Positions 21,911-37,146 of a DNA stretch of 64,000 nt are shown here, piece after piece. The position numbers and the translations under genes are program-made. The notes beneath the pieces are model-generated. The model searched no databases. It was not told the origin of the DNA and worked only from the letters and a program-made list of their open reading frames with translations. Within the stretch, counting starts at the first letter, position 1; every line of letters begins with the position of its first letter. Source of the stretch: Diphasiastrum complanatum (lineage: Eukaryota; Streptophyta; Lycopodiopsida; Lycopodiales; Lycopodiaceae); NCBI GenBank assembly GCA_029204225.1, contig CM055094.1:19338702-19402701 (forward strand), given 5' to 3'.

Positions 21911-22784
21911 TCCGAATGCAATCAGGGTCATGTTTTAGCTCAGTGATCTCTCTTTCACATTACAAAAGTTTTTAAAATACATCGTTCTAGGATTCGAGAA
22001 TGGATTTTGGAATGAATTATATTTCATTGAAGTTTGAACGAGCTTGGAAATTTGAAGATTGAATGAAGCTGTAATCTAGGATTTTCAAAACTCAAAGTTG
22101 TTCATGCAAATTAAGTCATTTTTGTTAATATATTAAAATGTTGTAATCTAGGGTTTCCAAAAACAAATTGAAAATTTGTTAAAAAAAATGCTTATTCCTT
22201 GTTACACGACTAAATAACATATAGTTAAAAAGCATATAATGAATCTATGCTATGTTCCAAACATATGCAAGCTACATTGCATTCATTCACACTTCACAAA
22301 TCATTGGAATTTGAATTTGAACGAAATCATTGAAATGAGTAGATCAATGTTTAAATGAAGCGATAAATATTATAATCTTCCCATTTAATTCAATTATATT
22401 TATATATTACTGGTGCATTAATAGGATAAAAACTCGTTATTATTATTTTCTTTGTTTCTATTGATTCAAGCAAGCACAGCTCGTCTAGATGATGACCACA
22501 ATGCCTCTAAGGAGAAATAGTTTTTCATTTTTTTTTAACTTTGATTTTTCTTCAAATTCAAATTTAATGATCTTCCCATGTGTGGTGAGTTGGTGTCTGC
22601 ACTTGAGTTGGGCTTGTACACTCAAGTTTGATTCTTTGCAATCCTCCCAAATTAATATAACCAGTAAGATTATTCTCAAAGCATGTACTATGAGCTAAAA
22701 ACAACACTTGGAGAGTAAAGAGTTAAGAATATGTCAAACACTTTTACACCTAGTATTTGGCAAGATCGGATTCTTTGCGATAAC
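21911..22784. other. Y block, right part
   Basis: AT-rich, no gene found. 22480-22700 contains an inverted, diverged copy of part of the 20960-21120 sequence (CAAATTCAAATTTAATGATC), so Y has weakly matching inverted ends about 1.5 kb apart. Mirrored at 54420-55280. Confidence 0.4.
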
Positions 22785-23060
22785 CCCCCCCCCCCCAATT
22801 CTTAATATAACTTCTCAAAGCATCTAGTATGAGCTACAAACAACACTTGGTAAGTCTTAAGACTTGGAGAGTAAAGAGTATGCATTTGTCAAATACTTTT
22901 ACACCTAGCATTTGGCAAGTTAGACGCAATGGTAGTAATTATAAGAATGAGTTAGACAAGCTTGTGAAGCCATCTAGAGGTGATTTGTTGTTTAGTTGCC
23001 TAGCTACATATCAAGCTACCCCAAGTTACCAAACAGTTTACTATTATTTTGAGTGACAAC
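22785..23060 (-). repeat. Z repeat with C-run, plus partial second copy
   Basis: Z family in reverse, with the C-run at 22786-22797. A partial second Z lies just left of it (about 22655-22780). The pair is mirrored at 54160-54557. Confidence 0.55.
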
Positions 23061-23645
23061 CATGAAGCTATCATGATTTGAAATGACATCAATATATTAA
23101 GCTACTCCCAAGTTTACCCTTTCCCAGGAAGCTTCTCTCTTGAAACTATAGCAAAAAGCTCTTATTCAAAGGAACAATCAAGGGTCGAGTACTTACCATA
23201 CGAGATGAAGACCAACAAGTAGGGCAAGGAAAGAAGATGTACGGTTTACTTTGCTATGTGCTTGGAGGTATGCTGAGCATGCTTGGAATATGAAGAACAG
23301 GTGTTTTCCAAAAATATTAGTAGTCTCACAAAAAGGCTTGGAGTAACATTAGAATTTGGAAGTGGTGCACCTACTTTGGATGGATGATCACTAACAAACA
23401 ATTTCTGTCTAGTCCTTTTGCGGTGATATGTTCCCTCTTGTCGATATGATATTTTCATTGTGTCTAAATATTTTTTGAACAGAATATGTGTAACCTAATT
23501 ATTGTTGATTTTGATTTAATGAGCATTCAATGTTCATTTAATACATTAAATCAAATATCAACGATGAGAACATATATATATACACAATGAGAAGAAGGTA
23601 TATCTAGATCATAGATTATGAACTAAAGTGGACATTTCAAAAGCA
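23061..23645. repeat. X block
   Basis: Non-coding-looking block always found at the 3' side of gene A (copies at 32760-33520 and 53400-54160, inverted). It has a 70-codon basic frame on the minus strand (23246-23458, MKISYRQEGTYH start) that is open in all three copies. I cannot assign a function; listed with the block rather than as a gene. Confidence 0.45.
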
Positions 23646-23658
23646 GTGGAGAGATAGA

Positions 23659-25461
<1,803 letters not shown>

Positions 25462-26999
25462 TCTCTAGGTAACTTGAATAAGCCCGCCCTCCATTCATTT
25501 CAAAGTCAAGAATAATCCATGCCCCTTTCACACTCATAGCCATCTATACTATACACCAACCCCCCCCCCCCCCTTACAACAATCAAATGCTACTTGTCCA
25601 AGAATAGGAGAAAGATAAGCATGAGAAAAGGTCACAATTGTATCACATTTTAGTTGCCCAAGACAAAGGTAGTGCTTGAGAAATTAAGGCAATAGGAAAG
25701 GCACATTCACAGGTTTGTTTGAAGGGAGCTTTTCATGTCGCATAAGCACAAAGAGATGTGACGAAATAAAAGGTGAAAGCAGATTAATATTGATGTGTGA
25801 TGTCCCTTTGTGTGAATATTTTCAGGATCCAAACATCTAGTGTGTGGATGTTAGGCTAGAGATAGCATGATATATTAATCTCAACATCCATTGGAGCGAG
25901 CTTCCGATCCACTTGAACACAAAACTTACAAGACTATTTGCTTCATGATGTAAATGTGAATCCAACTTATCAACCATTACAGAAAATTTGAGCACAAAAG
26001 GGGCCTTTCAAAAACATACCTTTTATTTTTTTTCTCAAAAGCTTCTTCCACATGGTCCAATCAAAACACTCAAATTTGAAATCTACGTAACGTAGCTCCT
26101 TCAAATTGATTTTCTTTTCTTTTTAAAAGAACTGTAATTTTGCGTCGGGGCAGCCCGTAAATAAGCCATTTTATGTGTAGTATAGTATGCAACTCAGTAA
26201 AAAAACAGTGTAACTTTTGAACAGCAACTCAAATTGAGACGATTAGGTTGCCATTAGAAAGCCCTCGACGAGAGCTTTTTCAACGACACCAACATGACCC
26301 AGTTCCGAGCTATGGTGAAGAGGTCATGGCCAGTAAGGGAGTAGCATTATGGTGCATTTAAGAGTAAAGGATCAAGCAAATACTTATAAAACTAGTATAT
26401 GGCAAGTTAGACACAATGATAAATTCATGAGAATAAGTTAGTGAAGCTCAAAAAGTTATTTGGAGTGAGTTCTTGCCGAGTCCCAATTTGTTACCTTGCT
26501 ATTTGTCAACTTGCCCCAAGATAAGGTGAAAAAAACCTTTTAATATTACGAATGACAACCACGAAGCTATCATAGTTTCAATCAACATAGATATAATTAA
26601 ACAACAAAAATCATCACATACATGGAAACATTACAAAAAATCACAATATCACGCTTTACTGCCATGCTGCCATGGATGCTTTTTAGGAAATGAAAACAAA
26701 CTCTGATGGGAGAAGATTTGATGCTGGCACTTCCTTCCTCAGGCATGGAAATGAAATTCAGAAGCCTTGAAAAGCTATAACTTCAAAGGATCGATTTTCC
26801 ATCTTTTAGTGGCGATCTATCATTTGATATGACAGTGCTTGATTACTCCTTCGCATCCTTGGACACCATCTACATACATCCACCACGGATCCGGAGCGCC
26901 ATTATCATCCATTTTCAAAAACCCTAAGCTACCAAGATCTGCTACATTACACAAAAATCGTCACATCTAGCACAAGCCAAATACTGAGGGGTAGTGCTC
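25462..26999. repeat. B block, second copy
   Basis: Near-identical to 590-2110, including a C-run at about 25560-25573. No gene. Confidence 0.6.
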
Positions 27000-27320
27000 C
27001 TGAAACTTGTCAAAATCCCACATTCAACACCGATTTGGGTTTAAAGCTCGCTACTAGTACGTTACTACGACGAAACATCATCGTTTTCACATCCTATCAG
27101 AACGACATTTCTCCAAATTTTTCCACAAATTTCTAGTCTCCATACACTGCCGAGCAATATTCTACATACACTACTCATAGAGCCGAGCCCCCATACTTTG
27201 CATTCACTATGGACCGAGCTGAGTGTCCATACTCTGCATACAAAGTTGACTGAGCCGAGTCCATCCGAAGACGACCGATTCGAAGCCCTCCACAGTCGAC
27301 CGAGCCGAGACTCCACTTGT
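27000..27320 (+). repeat. C minisatellite
   Basis: CCGAGC-rich array with two CCATACT-type units, as at 2110-2440. Confidence 0.6.
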
Positions 27321-27379
27321 CTGTTACCAGAGCCGAACCTTCAACAAAGTTATCAGCCGAGTCTAGAACCTATCTGCCA

Positions 27380-28090
27380 CAACATCTTCCAGTTCTGATG
27401 ACCCAACTCAAGACAGAATTGACATCACCATGGAAAGCCTCGATATCTATGAGATGAACACTTGGTACGAGGAGGCACACTAGTTCCTGAGCCACATAGA
27501 GTTCTAACTTCCTCTTTTGATCAGTGGCTATCAGAACCCATTTCGATTGCATATTGCTTATAACCCCACCGACAAATTTTCCAGTTCATGTTACCTCCTA
27601 ACCAAAATTTTGTCTATATTATCCCTATTTCTGGAGCTGACCTCAATACATTTGGCTTCCCTAGGGGGCCGAACACAATTAGTAGGACCCTCAAACAAAT
27701 TGAATCCATAGCATACTTCAAATACATAGACCCCTCAGCGGACAAATGGAAAAAAAGATGGTTACCGTATTGAGGTCATAAATGATAAGCCCTTAGTTGC
27801 TCCATGTGCCTATCTAGCAAAATATACACAGCGCTATAGGTCCAAGATCACGCGTATCCCCATGAAACTATTCCACATGATGGTTGATTCTAGACTACAC
27901 AATGAGAACCTTTATGATTGGGCCCAGTTTGCTTCCAACTGCCTCCATGACTATATCAAGAACAAGCAAACATCCACGTTATTAGGCTATCTTCTGATAG
28001 ATGTCACTTTGCAGCAGTTGAGCCACCGACCTCGAGCTTGAGACCAGTTGATAGTAGCAGATAAAAGCGACTCCCTCAGAACCAGCGATC
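27380..28090 (+). pseudogene. C gene (unknown), truncated
   Basis: Third plus-strand copy. It holds the MLPPNQNFVYIIP segment (27588-27773), a frameshift at the A-run near 27752, and the KPLVAPCAYLAKYTQRYRSK to QLSHRP segment, ending at the same junction to copia sequence (GCGATCCACTATTCT) seen at 3220 and 35670. Stop codon after TWYEEAH as elsewhere. Confidence 0.5.
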
Positions 28091-28103
28091 CACTATTCTG
28101 ACC

Positions 28104-29300
28104 TTGAGTGTGACGCTTCTGTTGTTGCTACTACACTTGATTCTTGACCTTGGAATAGTCTTTCTTCTTGGTGTACAGGGCCATGGATTTGTTTTTGATG
28201 GACAGGCCGTTTGTCTTTCTGCGCATTTCTTCCTGAAGAAGATGACCGATCACCTTTTGAAGAGTGAGGCCGGGTTGTGTGGAGATCATCACCCCTTTAG
28301 CAATGATCTTGCCATCCTTGTTGATCTTACATGTATTTGTGGTAAACTCCACAATCAAACCATTGTCAAGCAATTGCCCTACACTAAACAAGTTCTTAGT
28401 GATACTGAAAATGTAAAGCACTCCATCAATCTTGATCTTCCTTGAAGATCCCAAGCAAAAAGGTATGGATCCTATTCCTTCTATCTTATAAGCATAATTA
28501 TTTGCTATACAAATTCACGTGATAGGTCCTTCCTAGGTAGATAAGGTTGAAAAATACTCCCTCTTACTTGTCATGTGGGAGGTAGCCCCACTATCTATCC
28601 ACCAAGGGTCCTCACCTCTTATGCTTGAAGATGAGAAACTTGACATCATGACGAAATCTTCATGAGACCTATCCTCTTCCTCTTGACCAAGGTTTTCTTG
28701 ACTTTGAGTTTGTTTCTTCTTGAAGCACTCCGAGGCATAGTGCCCTGTCTTGCCAAAAAAGTAGCATTTGATCTTTGACTTATCCTTCTTTGGCTTGCTC
28801 GAGCTTTGACTTGGTTCTTCTTGAATGCAACGCCTTTGCCTTTGTATTTTCTCTTGATCTTGATGAAAAGAGCCTTGTCATGTCCATCCTTGACTTGATG
28901 TGAGTTCTCCTACTCTCCTCGACCATGAGGAATCCTTGGAGATCTTCAAGTGAAGGCAACTTGCCCATGATTGCATAGCCTTGCACCAAGTTAGCGAAAT
29001 CCATACTTAAACCATTCAAGATTGGTTGAACAAGTTCACTTTCCTTAATGGAATCTCCTATGTAAGCAAGCTCTTTGTTTAAGTCCTTGACTCTCAGCAC
29101 ATATGGATTTGATTCTTCAAGGATATCAACCTTGAAGTATTCTTGGATTCATATATCTTTTGAAGAGTTTCCCATGATTCTTGAGCCAAGATGCAAGCAC
29201 CTACCTCCTTAAGAAGCTCATGAGCCACATTCATTTTATACAATGGAGAGCAACCTTCCACCTCCTTTTGTATTTTGTACGAGATAAGTTGAATCATCAT
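28104..29300 (-). pseudogene. Ty1/copia gag-protease fragment
   Basis: Copy of 3252-4400. Gag helices at 29300-28780 (HELLKEVGACILAQESWETL, LNGLSMDFANLVQG, EDLQGFLMVEESRR), a damaged CCHC knuckle near 28735-28780, protease around 28560-28610 (WWIDSG on the minus strand), pre-integrase LFSVGQLLDNG at 28454-28300, and the foreign gag tail to 28131. The start of gag is deleted, joining leader sequence at about 29280. Non-functional. Confidence 0.8.
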
Positions 29301-30060
29301 GCAATAATCAATCCAAATATCTCACAAATCGAGCAAAATTGAACACAATCTTGACTAGAATTGCATTCACTTGATGAGCACTTGTCAAAAACTTTGGGCT
29401 GACCCTAAAATTTAATTTCTAAGATCTCAATAAGTCTAAGAACTAACTATGATAGTACCAAAGATAAGGATCTACCTTCCTTTTGAATGATTGAAAACTA
29501 CGTGGCAGACCTACATGGTAGACCTATGTCCCTTTGTGTGAATATTTTCTGGATCCAAACATCTAGTGTGTGGCTATCAGGCTAGAGATAGCATGATATA
29601 TTAATCTCAACATCAATTAGAGCGAGCTTCTGATCCATTTGAACACGAAACTTACAAGACTATTTGCTTCATGATGTAAATGTGAATCCAACCTATCAAC
29701 AATGTGATTACCTAGTGCACAATGTATCACTATCATCACGTGGCAGAAAGTGATTCACTTTTGTGCATATGTTCCATAGAGATGTGAGATACTTTACCTA
29801 CCATAGGCTTGAAAAAATTGGAAGGTAAAGATAGGGATCTACCTTCCTTTTGATTGATTGATTTAGTGGTGATCTATTATTTGCTACGACCATGCTTGAT
29901 TACTCCTTCGCATCCTTGGACACCATCTACATACATCCACCATGGATCCAGAGTGCCATCATCATCCATTTTCAAAAACCCTAAGCTGCCGAGATCTGCT
30001 ACAATACACAAAAATCGTCACATCTAGCACGAGCCAAGTGCTGAGGGGTAGTGCACCGCA
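29301..30060. other. Copia leader, spacer and end of B block
   Basis: Same as 4690-5450, no gene. The right end (30050) switches from B-type sequence to a short unit with the word TTGGAAGGTAATTTGG that is mirrored at 48500-48530. Confidence 0.45.
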
Positions 30061-30480
30061 AATAGGCTTCAAAAAATTGGAAGGTAATTTGGTTGTACAA
30101 GAAGCAAGTGTTAAAGATTGTGCTCTCTTTCTCTTACCTTAAATGGTGCAAAAAAGCTACTAGAATATTGAACCAATAATATCATTAGCTACATTCAAAT
30201 GTGCTAAGATAACACGAAAGTGCAGCACAAATTGCTTATAATAGGCTACTTGCAAATGATCATAATCATGGTGAGCTGCAAACTCAATCTTTGCCATTAC
30301 AAATTAGCCTACATTTGGTATAAATAGCTTCTTTTCCACCAAAAAGAAACTTTCAGAAGAAGTTGATTTGTAGAAAAACTAGAATTTCAACCTCATAAAA
30401 CTCTTTAAGAATCTAGGTCTTTAATTTTCTCATTTGGTGTAGCTATGTATGTAAGCAAATGTTGCAGAACATTACAAAAA
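30061..30480. other. Spacer, no gene seen
   Basis: AT-rich; repeated inverted at 47440-47830. It includes CTTATAATAGGCTACTTGC. No coding evidence. Confidence 0.35.
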
Positions 30481-31195
30481 GTCACAATATCATGCTTTAC
30501 TGCCATGCATGCTTTTTAGGAAATGCAAACAAACTCTGATGGGAGAAGATTTGATGCTGGCACTTCCTTCTTCAGGCATGGAAATGGAATTCAGAAGCTT
30601 CGAAAAGCCATAGCTTCAAAGGATTGATTTTCCATCTTTTAGTGGTGATCTATCATTTGCTACAACCATGCTTGATTACTCCTTCGCATCCTTGGACACC
30701 ATCTACATACATCCACCATGGATCCAGAGCGCCATCATCATCCATTTTCAAAAACCCTAAGCTGCCGAGATCTGCTACATTACACAAAAATCGTCACATC
30801 TAGCACGAGCCAAGTGTTGAGGGGTAGTGCTACTGGAGCTTGTCAAAACGACACATTCAACACTGATTTGGGTTGAAAGCTCTCTACTAGTACGTTATCG
30901 CGAAGAAACATCATCATTTCCACATCCTATCAGAGCGACATTGCTCCAAATTTTTCCACAAATTTCTAGTCTCCATACACTACCGAGCAATACTCTACAT
31001 ACACTGCTCATAGAGCCGAGCCCCCATACTCTGCAATCACCGTGGACCGAGCCGAGCGTCCATACTATGCATTCATTCTGGACCAAGTTGAGCGTCGATA
31101 CTCTGCATACAAAGTTGACTGAGCCGAGTCCATCAAAAGTCGACCGATCCAAAGCCCTCCACTGTCGATCGAGCCGAGAATCCACTTGTAAATAG
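30481..31195 (+). repeat. B end and C-prime minisatellite, fourth C-prime junction copy
   Basis: 30481-30820 is the right end of B and 30825-31190 the C-prime array. It then passes to gypsy at the same base position as 5826 and 8538. Confidence 0.6.
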
Positions 31196-31490
31196 ATTTT
31201 AAAAACCATACTATGGTATTTAAAGATAAGTTTGACCAGATAGTCTCTATTTATGGGGAGACTAATGTACTCCCGTCATCGATGGTTTGCTCGACGAAAG
31301 TTATGGAACAACTACATGATTCTAAGTATGAGCTTTTTCATCTTGTTTTGAAATCTCGTATCCATTGTGATGTGAATGATGATGTGAATGTGTTAACATG
31401 CTTTAACACCAAAAATTAGCATCAAGAACAACTTTTAATGCAAGATTTAAAACAAGAGTTTAATGATGTTTTTCCTAAATAGCTAAGATT
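31196..31490 (+). pseudogene. Ty3/gypsy fragment
   Basis: Third plus-strand copy of the post-protease segment: MVFKDKFDQIVSIYGE to FNTKN (31213-31419), then the DVFP box near 31465. No RT. Confidence 0.6.
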
Positions 31491-32375
31491 TTCCGAGGTA
31501 CATACTTCTAATTATATTGCAGTCCGTTGTTAGCACATAATCAAATTTTTCTGAAATGAAATCTTTGAAATGTTTTAGACAAGAGCAAGAACATAAAGAT
31601 AGATTTTCAATTTCAAAATTGCAGAAAACATCAAACAAAAAGTACCATTCACTTTTGATGTTAGGTAAGTATGACCAAGCAAACACAATATCATGGAAGG
31701 ACTTGTGTATATAAGGCCAAAGATCTGTAATAAAATACGACTGTAAAAGTGTCATACATGAACGGTCTCAAACATTCTATTACAGTAGCGTAAATGTAAA
31801 AATATCTTTGCCTTGTCCTTATGCGTGCTGAGCTGTAGTCGATCCACCGTATTCCTAGTGAGAGTTCTTCTATGCAGATCCTCAACATCCTGCGAGCCAG
31901 TTAATCCCTGTAAAAGTTTAGTCTTTTAGCCGGTAAGTCTTCTTTTGCACCACTCCCTTGTCCTTTCTTTCCTTTATATCATGTATACTTCTTTATTTTT
32001 CCCATATTTTGTCCAGAAACCACCGAACTAGGGTTGTTTAGGTTGAAAGAACCAGGCCTTTCATTTCAGTTTTGGAAGAATTTATCTTGGACAGCGAAAA
32101 AATTTGGTCTTTTGAGGAGGCATTCAATCTCTCTGATGTTTTCAGCATCTCCTAAGTTGGCAAGGAGTTTAGCAGAAGGGTTTGCAGCAAATCAATCATG
32201 TGCTGGCGTAAAAAGAGAAAAGTAGGTGTGACTTGACAACATCTCTGGCGAGCTTGTGTAGCCAAAGAAGAAAGCCATTCATCTAATTTTGGAAGAATGC
32301 ACTAGGGAAGAATTTACTAAGATTGTTCATCATGAAACACGATGACCCAAAAAAAAAAAAATGACATGGAGACCC
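31491..32375. other. Gypsy-linked block, cut
   Basis: As 6136-7000. It ends abruptly at about 32375 where family A sequence in plus orientation begins, so the AT-rich and E parts are missing in this copy. No gene. Confidence 0.45.
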
Positions 32376-32379
32376 ATTT

Positions 32380-32757
32380 AGGATACCAGGATCTATTTAT
32401 GGATTCAATACTTTCCTGTAGACTCCATACATATCTCTCAAGCTACAACACAAGTTCTGCCAGTTTCTGATGACTGTCATGGGCCGAAGGTTTGAGTAGG
32501 ATCCACAATTTTTCATCAATCCCAACAAACCGGCGCTTCACATGGAGGATACCAGGATCTATTTACGAATACAATACTTTCCTGCAGACTCCATACAAAT
32601 CTTCGAAGAGATGTGCACTTCAGGCTTTATCATCAATGCTGATAAGGCTTACACCCAGAGATCAAAAGCATTTGCTGGTCGAAGACAAATGCTAACTCGA
32701 ACCTGCTCCAAGTGGCTGCGCGAGCAATATCATAAGCATGATGCCCACTATTCCTGA
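32380..32757 (+). pseudogene. Family A ORF, 3' fragment
   Basis: End of gene A, module 2 only (MEDTRIYLRIQYFPADS to YHKHDAHYS stop at 32755). Upstream, 32380-32490 is a jumbled piece in which an earlier module end is fused by an internal deletion, and a TAG sits in the EQDP motif (32498). The C-terminus equals that of the intact copy at 51801-53396. Confidence 0.55.
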
Positions 32758-33519
32758 ACAAATGTTATGAAGAAAATTCTTTAGGCGCAATTTTTTGAAT
32801 TGAGTACATTGAAAACATCAACATTTGTTGATTGGAGCTTTTAAGATTGACCATTATAGTCATCTAGGGCCAATGTATATGGCACTCAACTGCTAATCTA
32901 TCTCTCCACTGCTTTTGAAATGTCCACTTTAGTTCATAATCTATGATCTAGATATACCTTCTTCCCGTTGTGTATATATATATGTTCTCATCGTTGATAT
33001 TTGATTTAATGTATTAAATGAAAATTGAATGCCCATTAAATCAAAATCAACAATAATTAGGTTACACATATTCTCTTCAAAAAATATTTAGACACACAAT
33101 GAAAATATCATATCGACAAGAGGGAACATATCACGGCAAAAGGACTAGACAGAAATTGTTTGTTAGTGATCATCCATCCAAAGTAGGCGCACCACTTCCA
33201 AATTCTAATGTTACTCCAAGCCTTTTTGTGAGACTACTAATATTTTTTGAAAACACATGTTCTTCATATTCCAAGCATGCTCAGCATACCTCCAAGCACA
33301 TAGCAAAGTAAACCGTACATCTTCTTTCCTTGCCCTACTTGTTGGTCTTCATCTCGTATGGTAAGTACTCGACCCTTGACTGTTCCTTTGAATAAGAGCT
33401 TTTTGCTATAGTTTCAAGAGAGAAGCTTCCTGGGAAAGGGTCAACTTGGGAGTAGCTTAATATATTGATGTCATTTCAAATCATGATAGCTTCATGGTTG
33501 TCACTCAAAATAATAGTAA
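32758..33519 (+). repeat. X block, second copy
   Basis: Mirror of 23061-23700. Contains the basic 70-codon frame at 33099-33311. No recognised function. Confidence 0.5.
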
Positions 33520-33757
33520 ACTGTTTGGTAACTTGGGGTAGCTTGATATGTAGCTAGGCAACTAAACAAAAAATCACCTCTAGATGGCTTCACAAGCTTG
33601 TCTAACTCATTCTTATAATTACTACCATTGCGTCTAACTTGCCAAATGCTAGGTGTAAAAGTATTTGGCAAATGCATAACTCTTTACTCTCCAAGTCTTA
33701 AGACTTACCAAGTGTTGTTTGTAGCTCATACAAGATGCTTTGAGAAGTTATATTAAG
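33520..33757 (+). repeat. Z repeat
   Basis: Plus-strand Z copy ending at GAAGTTATATTAAG, with no G-run. Family A sequence in minus orientation begins directly after it. Confidence 0.5.
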
Positions 33758-34371
33758 TATGACATTCCTTCTGAGAAGAGAACTTGTGTTGTAGCTGGAT
33801 AGTAGGATCGCGAGATTCGGAACTCAGTTCCCAGAAATTATTGATTGATGTATGACATTCCTTCTGGGAAGAGAACGAGCAATCTATTATCGCAAAGTTG
33901 CAAGGATATGTTGATATGTTGTCTTCCGATCTCCATGCTCGTTTTCTATGAAATCTTGGGTCGAAAGAAGCATCATTCTGGACTTGCTTTGGTGCTTGCT
34001 CAAGCCTTTCATTCACGTGCGTATCTTTGAGGACTGGAGCTCTCCAACCGGTAGACGCCATTAATTCTGGCTGAGGAGAACTCCCGATCAAATTAGATGC
34101 GTCGTTGGAACTGACTTGTCCGCGTCTTTGCGTCCTACCAGAATCGAATTACTAATATTATGTGCCTCCAAATCTCTTCGGCATATAGATTTTGTAGTTT
34201 CTGATATTTTGGCCAAACGGATTTTCTCAGCCACCGATACTTTGTTCATTTCTAGGTCCTGCTCAATCTTCCTAAGCCGATGTTGGATCAACAATCCTTT
34301 TCTGAGACTCTTCAGCCTCCTGTAAATGACGAAAATAAGAGACGAAATCAGAAGGACAGAGAACATCGATA

Positions 34372-34444
<73 letters not shown>

Positions 34445-34491
34445 TTCCATGCATTGCATTCTATTTGTACTATTTCGAGTTAGACGTTGAG
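33753..34491 (-). pseudogene. Family A ORF, 5' half
   Basis: Minus-strand 5' half of gene A: Leu-Ser run from a 67-bp CT tract (34375-34441), hydrophobic segment, basic stretch, then module 1 to about QLQHKF. A one-base loss near 34100 (ATGCGTCG against ATGTCGTCG) shifts the frame between the 157- and 112-codon parts. The module ends in a small local duplication of the SSQKECHT coding sequence at 33753-33780. Broken. Confidence 0.55.
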
Positions 34492-34830
34492 GCATTGTAG
34501 ATTCTCTTTTCTTTTTAAAAGAATTGTAATTTTGTGTCAGGGCAGCCCGTAAATAAGCCATTTTATTTGTAGTATAGTATGCAACTTAGCAAAAAAACAG
34601 TGTAACTTTTGAACGGCAACTTGGATAGAGACGATTACGGTGCCATTAGAAAGCCCTCGACGAGAGCTTTTTCAACGACACCCAACATGACCCAATTCCG
34701 GGCTACGGTGAAGAAGTTATGGCCAGTAATGGAGTAGCATTATGGTGCATTTAAGAGTAAAGGATCAAGCAAATACTTATAAAACTGGTATATGGCAAGT
34801 TAGACACAATGATAAATTCAAGTTGACCGA
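34492..34830. repeat. B block, internal deletion copy
   Basis: Only the 1240-1560 part of B, flanked by deletions. No gene. Confidence 0.5.
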
Positions 34831-35690
34831 GACGAGTCCATCAAAAGTCGACCGATTCGAATCCCTCCACAGTCGACCGAGCCGAGACTCCACTTGTCTG
34901 TTACAAGAGCCGAACCTTCAACAGAGTCCTCAGCCGAGTCCAGAACATGTCTGCCACAACATCTTCAAGTTCTGATGACCCAACTCTAGACATAATTGAC
35001 ATCACTATGGAAAGCCTCTATATCTATGAGATGAACACCTGGTACCAGGAGGCACACTAGTTCCTGAGTCACATAGAGTTCCAACTTCCTCTTTTGATCA
35101 GTGGCTATCAGAGCCCATTTCGATTGCATATTGCTTATAACCACACCCACAGATTTTCCAGTTCATGTTGTCTCCTAACCAAAATTTTGTTTATATTATC
35201 CCTATTTCTGGAGCTGACCTCAATACATTTGGCTTCCCTAGGGGACCAAACACAGTTAGTAGGACCCTCAAAAAAATTGAATCCATAGCATACTTCAAAT
35301 ACATAGACCGCTCAGCGGACAAATGGAAAAAAAAGATGGTTAACGTATTGAGGTCATAAATGATAAGCCCTTAGCTGCTCCATGTGCCTATCTAACGAAA
35401 TATACACAGCGCTATAGGTCCAAGATCACCCGTATCCCCATGAAACTATTCCACATGATGGCTGATTCTAGACTACACAATGAGAACCTTTATGACTGGG
35501 CCCAGTTTGCTTCCAACTGCCTCCATGACTATATCAAGAACAAGCAAACCTCCACGTTATTAGGCTATCTTCTGATAGACGTCACTTTGTAGCAGTTGAG
35601 CCACTGACCTCGAGTTCAAGACCAGTTGATACTAGCAGAAAAAAGCTTGGGAGACTCCCTCAGAACCAGCGATCCACTATTCTCACCTTG
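34831..35690 (+). pseudogene. C gene (unknown), truncated
   Basis: Most of the minisatellite is deleted. Then MSATTSSSSDDPTLD near 34948, the usual stop near 35058, MLSPNQNFVYIIP (35165-35359) with a frameshift at the A-run, and the KPLAAPCAYLTKYTQRYRSK segment, with an added TAG near 35590. It ends at the shared copia junction near 35670. Confidence 0.5.
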
Positions 35691-36455
35691 AGTGTGAGGC
35701 TTCTGCTGTTGCTGTTGCACTTGATTCTTGCCCTTGGAATAGTCTTTCTTCTTGGCGTACAGGGCCATGGATTTGTCTTTGATGGACAGGTCGTTTGTCT
35801 TTCTTCACATTTCTTCCTAAAGAAGATGACCGATCACCTTTAGAAGAGTGAGGCCGAGTTGTGTGGAGATCATCACCCCTTTAGCAATGATCTTGCCATC
35901 CTTCTTGATGTTACATGTATTTGTGGCGCACTCCACAATCAAACCATTTTCAGGCAATTGCCCTACATTAAGCAAGTTCTTAGTGATACTGAAAATGTAA
36001 AGCACTCCATCAATCTTGATCTTCCTTGAAGATCCCAAGCATAAAGGTATGGATCCTATTCCTTCTATCTTATAACCATAATTATTTGCTGTAAAAATTT
36101 ACGTGATCCTTCATAGGTAGATAAGGTTGAAAAATACTCCCTCTTACTTGTCATGTGGGAGCTAGCCCCACTATCTATCCACCAAGGGTCTTCACCTCTT
36201 ATGCTTGAAGATGAAAAACTTGACATCATGAGGAAATCTTCATGAGAGCTCTCCTCTTCCTCTTGACCAAGGTTTGCTTGACTTTGAGTTTGCTTCTTCT
36301 TGAAGCACTCCGAGGCATAGTGCCTCATCTTGCCACAAAAGCAGCATTTGATCTTCGACTTATCCTTCTTTGGCTTGCTCGAGCTTTGACTTGGTTCTTC
36401 TTGAATGCAACACCTTTGCCTATGGATTTTCTCTTAATCTTGATGAAAAGGGCCT
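35691..36455 (-). pseudogene. Ty1/copia zinc knuckle-protease fragment
   Basis: Minus strand: lysine-rich tail of gag (about 36455-36350), CCHC knuckle around 36300-36345 (CFCGKMRHYASEC), protease WWIDSGASSHMTSKREYF in 36328-36065, pre-integrase NLLNVGQLPENG in 36038-35817, then the foreign gag tail. The left part of gag is missing because Y-block sequence begins at about 36455. Confidence 0.75.
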
Positions 36456-37085
36456 AAATAGTGGTTTAACTACCTCTGGCAAGTAGATAAGTGGATGAGG
36501 TCGAGTTTGGACCCATTCTAATTGGCTAATTTTGGTACATTGTATCTAGACTAGATTTTCTAGGTTTTTGATAAAGTATCTAGAAGTTTCCAAATTAGGT
36601 CAAGTTTGGGGCAAGTGGCCAAATGACATTTTGGAAGCTATAAATAGTTGTACCTAAGTCAAAAAATAATCATCAAACTTTCATTCTTTGTGGAGAATTC
36701 ATCTCTTATGTCCATCTCATGTGATTTTCTCTATCTTGGTTTTCTATGTCTAGAATGTTGATTTTCTTGTAGATCTTGATTCCACACGTGTGAAGATTAT
36801 AATATATATGATTTTGTTAAACATCGATCTACAAACATTTCAAAGATTTTTCTTCAAATTCAAATTTAACGATCTTCCCATGTGTGGTGAGTTGGTGTAT
36901 GCGCTTTTGTTGGGCTTGTACACTCAAGTTCGATTCTTTGGGATCCCTCGCCAACTGTGGTTTCAATACTTTCTCTGCAAGATTCTCATTTGAAATTTGC
37001 TTGGGACCCTTCTTATCTCCATCAGATATTTGTTTCAACGTTGATGCTAGGCCATACCACAGGCAAGTAGTTCATGTGTGACTCC
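36456..37085 (-). repeat. Y block, shortened inverted copy
   Basis: Inverted copy of 20890-21500 with the 70-codon frame at 36829-37038. No other gene. Confidence 0.5.

Positions 37086-37088
<3 letters not shown>

Positions 37089-37142
<54 letters not shown>
37089..37142. repeat. (CT)n microsatellite, 54 bp
   Basis: Inverted counterpart of the GA tract at 20722-20874. Confidence 0.9.
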
Positions 37143-37146
<4 letters not shown>
